Part shown: in pieces, positions 4,438-7,141 of the stretch
How the letters are laid out: each line of letters begins with the position of its first letter
How positions within the stretch are numbered: the stretch's first letter is position 1
DNA from: Acidobacteriota bacterium
GTDB taxonomy: Bacteria; Acidobacteriota; UBA4820; DSQY01
DNA: 7,141 nucleotides
Reading direction: 5' to 3'
Assembly: GCA_022759065.1 (NCBI GenBank)
Contig: JAEMPZ010000048.1
Coordinates: forward strand, 1-7,141
The notes under the pieces: generated by a model
The model's input: only the letters and a program-made list of their open reading frames with translations
What the model was told of the DNA's origin: nothing
The model's database searches: none
Program-made: the position numbers and the translations under genes

Positions 4438-7141
4438 TGAGCATCCCAGCGAGTTCCCGCAGTTCAGGCACTTGTAGCAGCTTCCGTTGCGCACCGTGAT
4501 GTGGCCGCAGATGTTGCAGAAGGGAGCGTCGCCCATCATCGTCCCGAGGTGCGCCGAGAGCGGGTTCGCGGCGACGCCTTCCATCCTGTAGACGGGCACC
4601 GTTGCCGGAGCGGTCAGGGCCTTCTGCGCCTCTTCAAGCTCCTTCTTGGACGCGGTAGGGGAGGCCAGCGTCTTCTCGGCGTCCGGGAGCTCTTCCGGTT
4701 TTACCTGCACTAGGTCGGTTCGCTGCTGGTACTCCAGCGCGAGCACTCTGAAAATGTAATCAATGACGGACGTGGCGTACTTGATGTTGGGATGGTCGCT
4801 CACGGGGCCTTGCGGCTCGAAACGCGTGAAGGTGAAGCAGTCAACGTACTCTTCCAGCGGAACGCCGTACTGCAGGCCTAAAGAGACCGCGATTGCAAAG
4901 CAGTTCATCAGCGACCTGAAGGCGGCGCCCTCTTTGTGCATGTCTATGAAGAGCTCGCCCAAGCGGCCGTCCTCATATTCGCCGGTGCGCAGATAAACCT
5001 TCTGCCCTCCAACGCGGGCCTCCTGGGTGAAGCCTCCGCGCTTCTTCGGGAGGCGCTTCCTCTGGAGCGGCGTGCGCCAGACTTCGGCGGCGAGCGGCGC
5101 ATGAACGGCGGCTTCGCTCGAAGCGGAAGTCTGGCTTGACGCGTCCGAAAGCGGTTGGGTGACCTTTGAGCCGTCGCGGTAAACCGCCAGCGCCTTGAGG
5201 CCGCGCTTCCACGCCTCGACGTAAATTCTCTCGATCTCCTCCACGGTGATGGAGTTTGGCAAGTTGACGGTCTTGCTGATCGCCCCGCTGATGAAGGGCT
5301 GCGCGGCGGCCATCATCTTTACGTGGCCCAAGGGCGCGATGAAGCGCTTGCCGGTCTTCCCGCACCGGTTGGCGCAATCGAAGACGGGAAGGTGCTCTTC
5401 CATGAGGTGCGGCGCCCCTTCCAGGGTCATGTGGCCGCAGGCGACGAGGGAGGCCTCCTCAACCTGCGGTTGGGTGAACCCGAGGCTTGAAAGAAAATCG
5501 AAAGCCGGATCTTTCGCCTTCGCGGGATCAACGCCGAGCCGTTTCAGGCAAGCTTCGCCCAGCACGAACGGGGAGAAAGCCTGCGGAAGGTCAACGACGC
5601 GAACCAACTGCGCCTCGACCTTCGCTATTTCCTCGTCGTTGAGCCCTTTTGCCTTGAGCGACGTTGGGTTGACGTGCGGGGTGCCCGAAAGCTTGCCGGT
5701 GCCGAGAAGGTATTCGAGGATATCCTGGCGCTGCGAGTCGGTGTAACCAAGGGCCACGAGAGCGCTTTCGACCGACTGGTTGACGATCTTGAAACACCCC
5801 CCGCCGGCCAGCTTCTTGAACTTGACCAGGGCGAAGTCGGGTTCGATGCCCGTAGTGTCGCAATCCATAAGAAGGCCGATCGTTCCGGTCGGGGCTATTA
5901 CGGTCGCCTGGGCGTTCCTGAAGCCGTGCTGGCGGCCGAAGGTCAATGCGTCGTCCCATACCTGGCGAGAAGCCAGGGCAAGTTCCTCTGGAAGAAGGCT
6001 CGCGTCTATGGTGTGGCTCTGGTCCCTGTGCATCTTGACCACTTCAAGCATGGCCTCGCGGTTTTTGAAGTACCCGGGGAAAGGCCCCTTTCTCGCCGCC
6101 AAATGCGCGGAGACCGAATAGGCGTGGCCTGTCATGAGGCTCGTCAACGCGCCGCACCAGGCAAGCGCCTTTGAGCTGTCGTAGGGCAGGCCCTTGACCA
6201 TTAAGAGCGTCCCCATGTTCGCGTACCCCAAGCCGAGCGGCCTGAAATCGTGGCTGTTCTTGGCGATCTCCTCGGTAGGGTAGGAGGAGGCGTCCACCAG
6301 GATTTCCTGGGCCGTTATGAAGGCCGCCACGGCGTGCTTGAAGCCCTCTATGTCAAAGCGTCCTTCGGAATCCAGGAACTTCATGAGATTCAAGCTGGCG
6401 AGGTTGCAGGCCGAGTCGTCCAGGAACATGTACTCCGAGCAGGGATTGGAGGCGTGAATGCGGTCCGTCGCTTTGCACGTGTGCCATTTGTTTATCGTAG
6501 TGTCGAACTGGAGGCCCGGGTCGCCGCACTCCCACGCGGCCTGAGCTATTTGCCGCATGACGTCGCGCGCCTTGTAGGCCTGCGCGATGCCGCCGGTCGT
6601 TCGAAAGGTGGTGTGGAACTCGCCGTCCTTTTCGTATGCCTCCATGAAGGCGTCGCTCAATCGCACGCTGTTGTTGGCGTTCTGCCCGGAGACGGTCCGA
6701 ACCGCCTCTTCGATGTCAACGCCTCGCTCGTAAAGCAGCCGCGCTTTGTGTTCTTCCTTGCGCTTCCAGTTTATGAAGTCGAGGATTTCGGGGTGGTCAA
6801 CGTCCAGTACAACCATCTTGGCGGCGCGCCTGGTCGTTCCGCCGGACTTGGTGGCGCCGGCGGCCTTGTCCAGGACCTCCAGGAACGACATCAGGCCCGA
6901 AGAGGTGCCGCCGCCCGAAAGCCGCTCTTCCTTCGAACGGATGCGCGCGAAGTTCGAACCGGTTCCCGAGCCGTACTTGAAGAGCCTCGCCTCGTTCTTC
7001 AGGAGCTGGAAAATGGACATGAGGTCGTCGCTGACGCTCTGGATGAAACAGGCCGAGCACTGGGGATATTGGTAGGCGTTCGCCGTCTCCTCGATTCTGT
7101 CCTTCTGGGGGTTCCAGAAAAAGGCGCCCCCCTGGCCTTCT
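4435..7141 (-). CDS. nrdJ: Adenosylcobalamin-dependent class II ribonucleotide reductase, NrdJ (5' end outside window)
   Basis: The enzyme reduces ribonucleotides to deoxyribonucleotides in the cytosol, using adenosylcobalamin to form an active-site thiyl radical without needing oxygen. The frame is open to the right edge, giving 901 visible residues; the true start lies outside, and the ATG at 7020 is internal. Numbering from the window edge, PQCSACF holds the first redox Cys (C31). NPCSE holds the radical Cys (C234) and SACNLAS holds its redox partner (C245). A class II block, [20 protein letters not shown], begins near residue 417. A Ser/Ala-rich linker at about 660-700 is followed by the TSCPD-like region at about 711-803, with RTGEYEDG and [18 protein letters not shown] second linker at about 803-860 leads to a C-terminal zinc ribbon, CxxC-x9-CxxCxxC-x5-C, ending GCS. 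All catalytic cysteines in the visible part are present and there is no frameshift or intein. The TAA stop lies in a heptamer array before the yitT-like gene. Confidence 0.97.
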   Translation of the reverse strand, partial: EGQGGAFFWNPQKDRIEETANAYQYPQCSACFIQSVSDDLMSIFQLLKNEARLFKYGSGTGSNFARIRSKEERLSGGGTSSGLMSFLEVLDKAAGATKSGGTTRRAAKMVVLDVDHPEILDFINWKRKEEHKARLLYERGVDIEEAVRTVSGQNANNSVRLSDAFMEAYEKDGEFHTTFRTTGGIAQAYKARDVMRQIAQAAWECGDPGLQFDTTINKWHTCKATDRIHASNPCSEYMFLDDSACNLASLNLMKFLDSEGRFDIEGFKHAVAAFITAQEILVDASSYPTEEIAKNSHDFRPLGLGYANMGTLLMVKGLPYDSSKALAWCGALTSLMTGHAYSVSAHLAARKGPFPGYFKNREAMLEVVKMHRDQSHTIDASLLPEELALASRQVWDDALTFGRQHGFRNAQATVIAPTGTIGLLMDCDTTGIEPDFALVKFKKLAGGGCFKIVNQSVESALVALGYTDSQRQDILEYLLGTGKLSGTPHVNPTSLKAKGLNDEEIAKVEAQLVRVVDLPQAFSPFVLGEACLKRLGVDPAKAKDPAFDFLSSLGFTQPQVEEASLVACGHMTLEGAPHLMEEHLPVFDCANRCGKTGKRFIAPLGHVKMMAAAQPFISGAISKTVNLPNSITVEEIERIYVEAWKRGLKALAVYRDGSKVTQPLSDASSQTSASSEAAVHAPLAAEVWRTPLQRKRLPKKRGGFTQEARVGGQKVYLRTGEYEDGRLGELFIDMHKEGAAFRSLMNCFAIAVSLGLQYGVPLEEYVDCFTFTRFEPQGPVSDHPNIKYATSVIDYIFRVLALEYQQRTDLVQVKPEELPDAEKTLASPTASKKELEEAQKALTAPATVPVYRMEGVAANPLSAHLGTMMGDAPFCNICGHITVRNGSCYKCLNCGNSLGCS

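Noticed and set aside
4973..6174. Several open frames of 120-166 codons overlapping nrdJ on both strands.
   Set aside because: They are shadows of a continuous, motif-complete nrdJ reading frame and show no independent motifs or ribosome-binding sites.

Overview
The window looks like chromosomal DNA of a Gram-negative bacterium, GC-rich by eye. An outer-membrane beta-barrel protein with a signal peptide and C-terminal Phe indicates an outer membrane. A sigma-54 activator with an intact GAFTGA loop implies RpoN. The ribonucleotide reductase is the oxygen-indifferent, B12-dependent class II type. Strong GGAG-type ribosome-binding sites precede the genes whose starts are visible. The mix fits Desulfobacterota-like (deltaproteobacterial) or related lineages, but nothing here fixes the taxon.

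Layout from left to right. Positions 1-261 hold no gene I can support, but contain a cluster of GAGACA-type motifs, including three adjacent 9-bp repeats at 205-231. Positions 262-2091 (minus) encode a sigma-54-dependent activator with two PAS domains, the second carrying a Cys-rich segment. A divergent intergenic region follows with a good sigma-70 promoter, tRNA-Val(CAC) with encoded CCA (2247-2321, plus) and a GC-rich hairpin just behind it. Positions 2458-3417 (plus) encode a secreted beta-barrel protein whose mature N-terminus carries a CxxCxC motif. It converges with a minus-strand pair: nrdJ (class II ribonucleotide reductase, 4435 to beyond the right edge) and, 72 bp downstream, a YitT-family membrane protein (3463-4362).

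How the parts relate. nrdJ and the yitT-like gene are colinear with a short spacer and may share a transcript; no functional link between them is known to me. The activator is transcribed away from the tRNA and the barrel gene, and I found no convincing -24/-12 promoter in the window, so its target is unknown.

The most unusual non-coding structure is the nrdJ-yitT spacer. It holds nine contiguous heptamers (4375-4437): five perfect TAAGGGT units, the first of which supplies the nrdJ TAA stop codon, followed in the same phase by four diverged SAGRMGT units. The G-rich part matches the sequence pattern of an intramolecular G-quadruplex on the coding strand. I did not see a complete new defence or metabolic system; the remaining genes belong to recognisable families.
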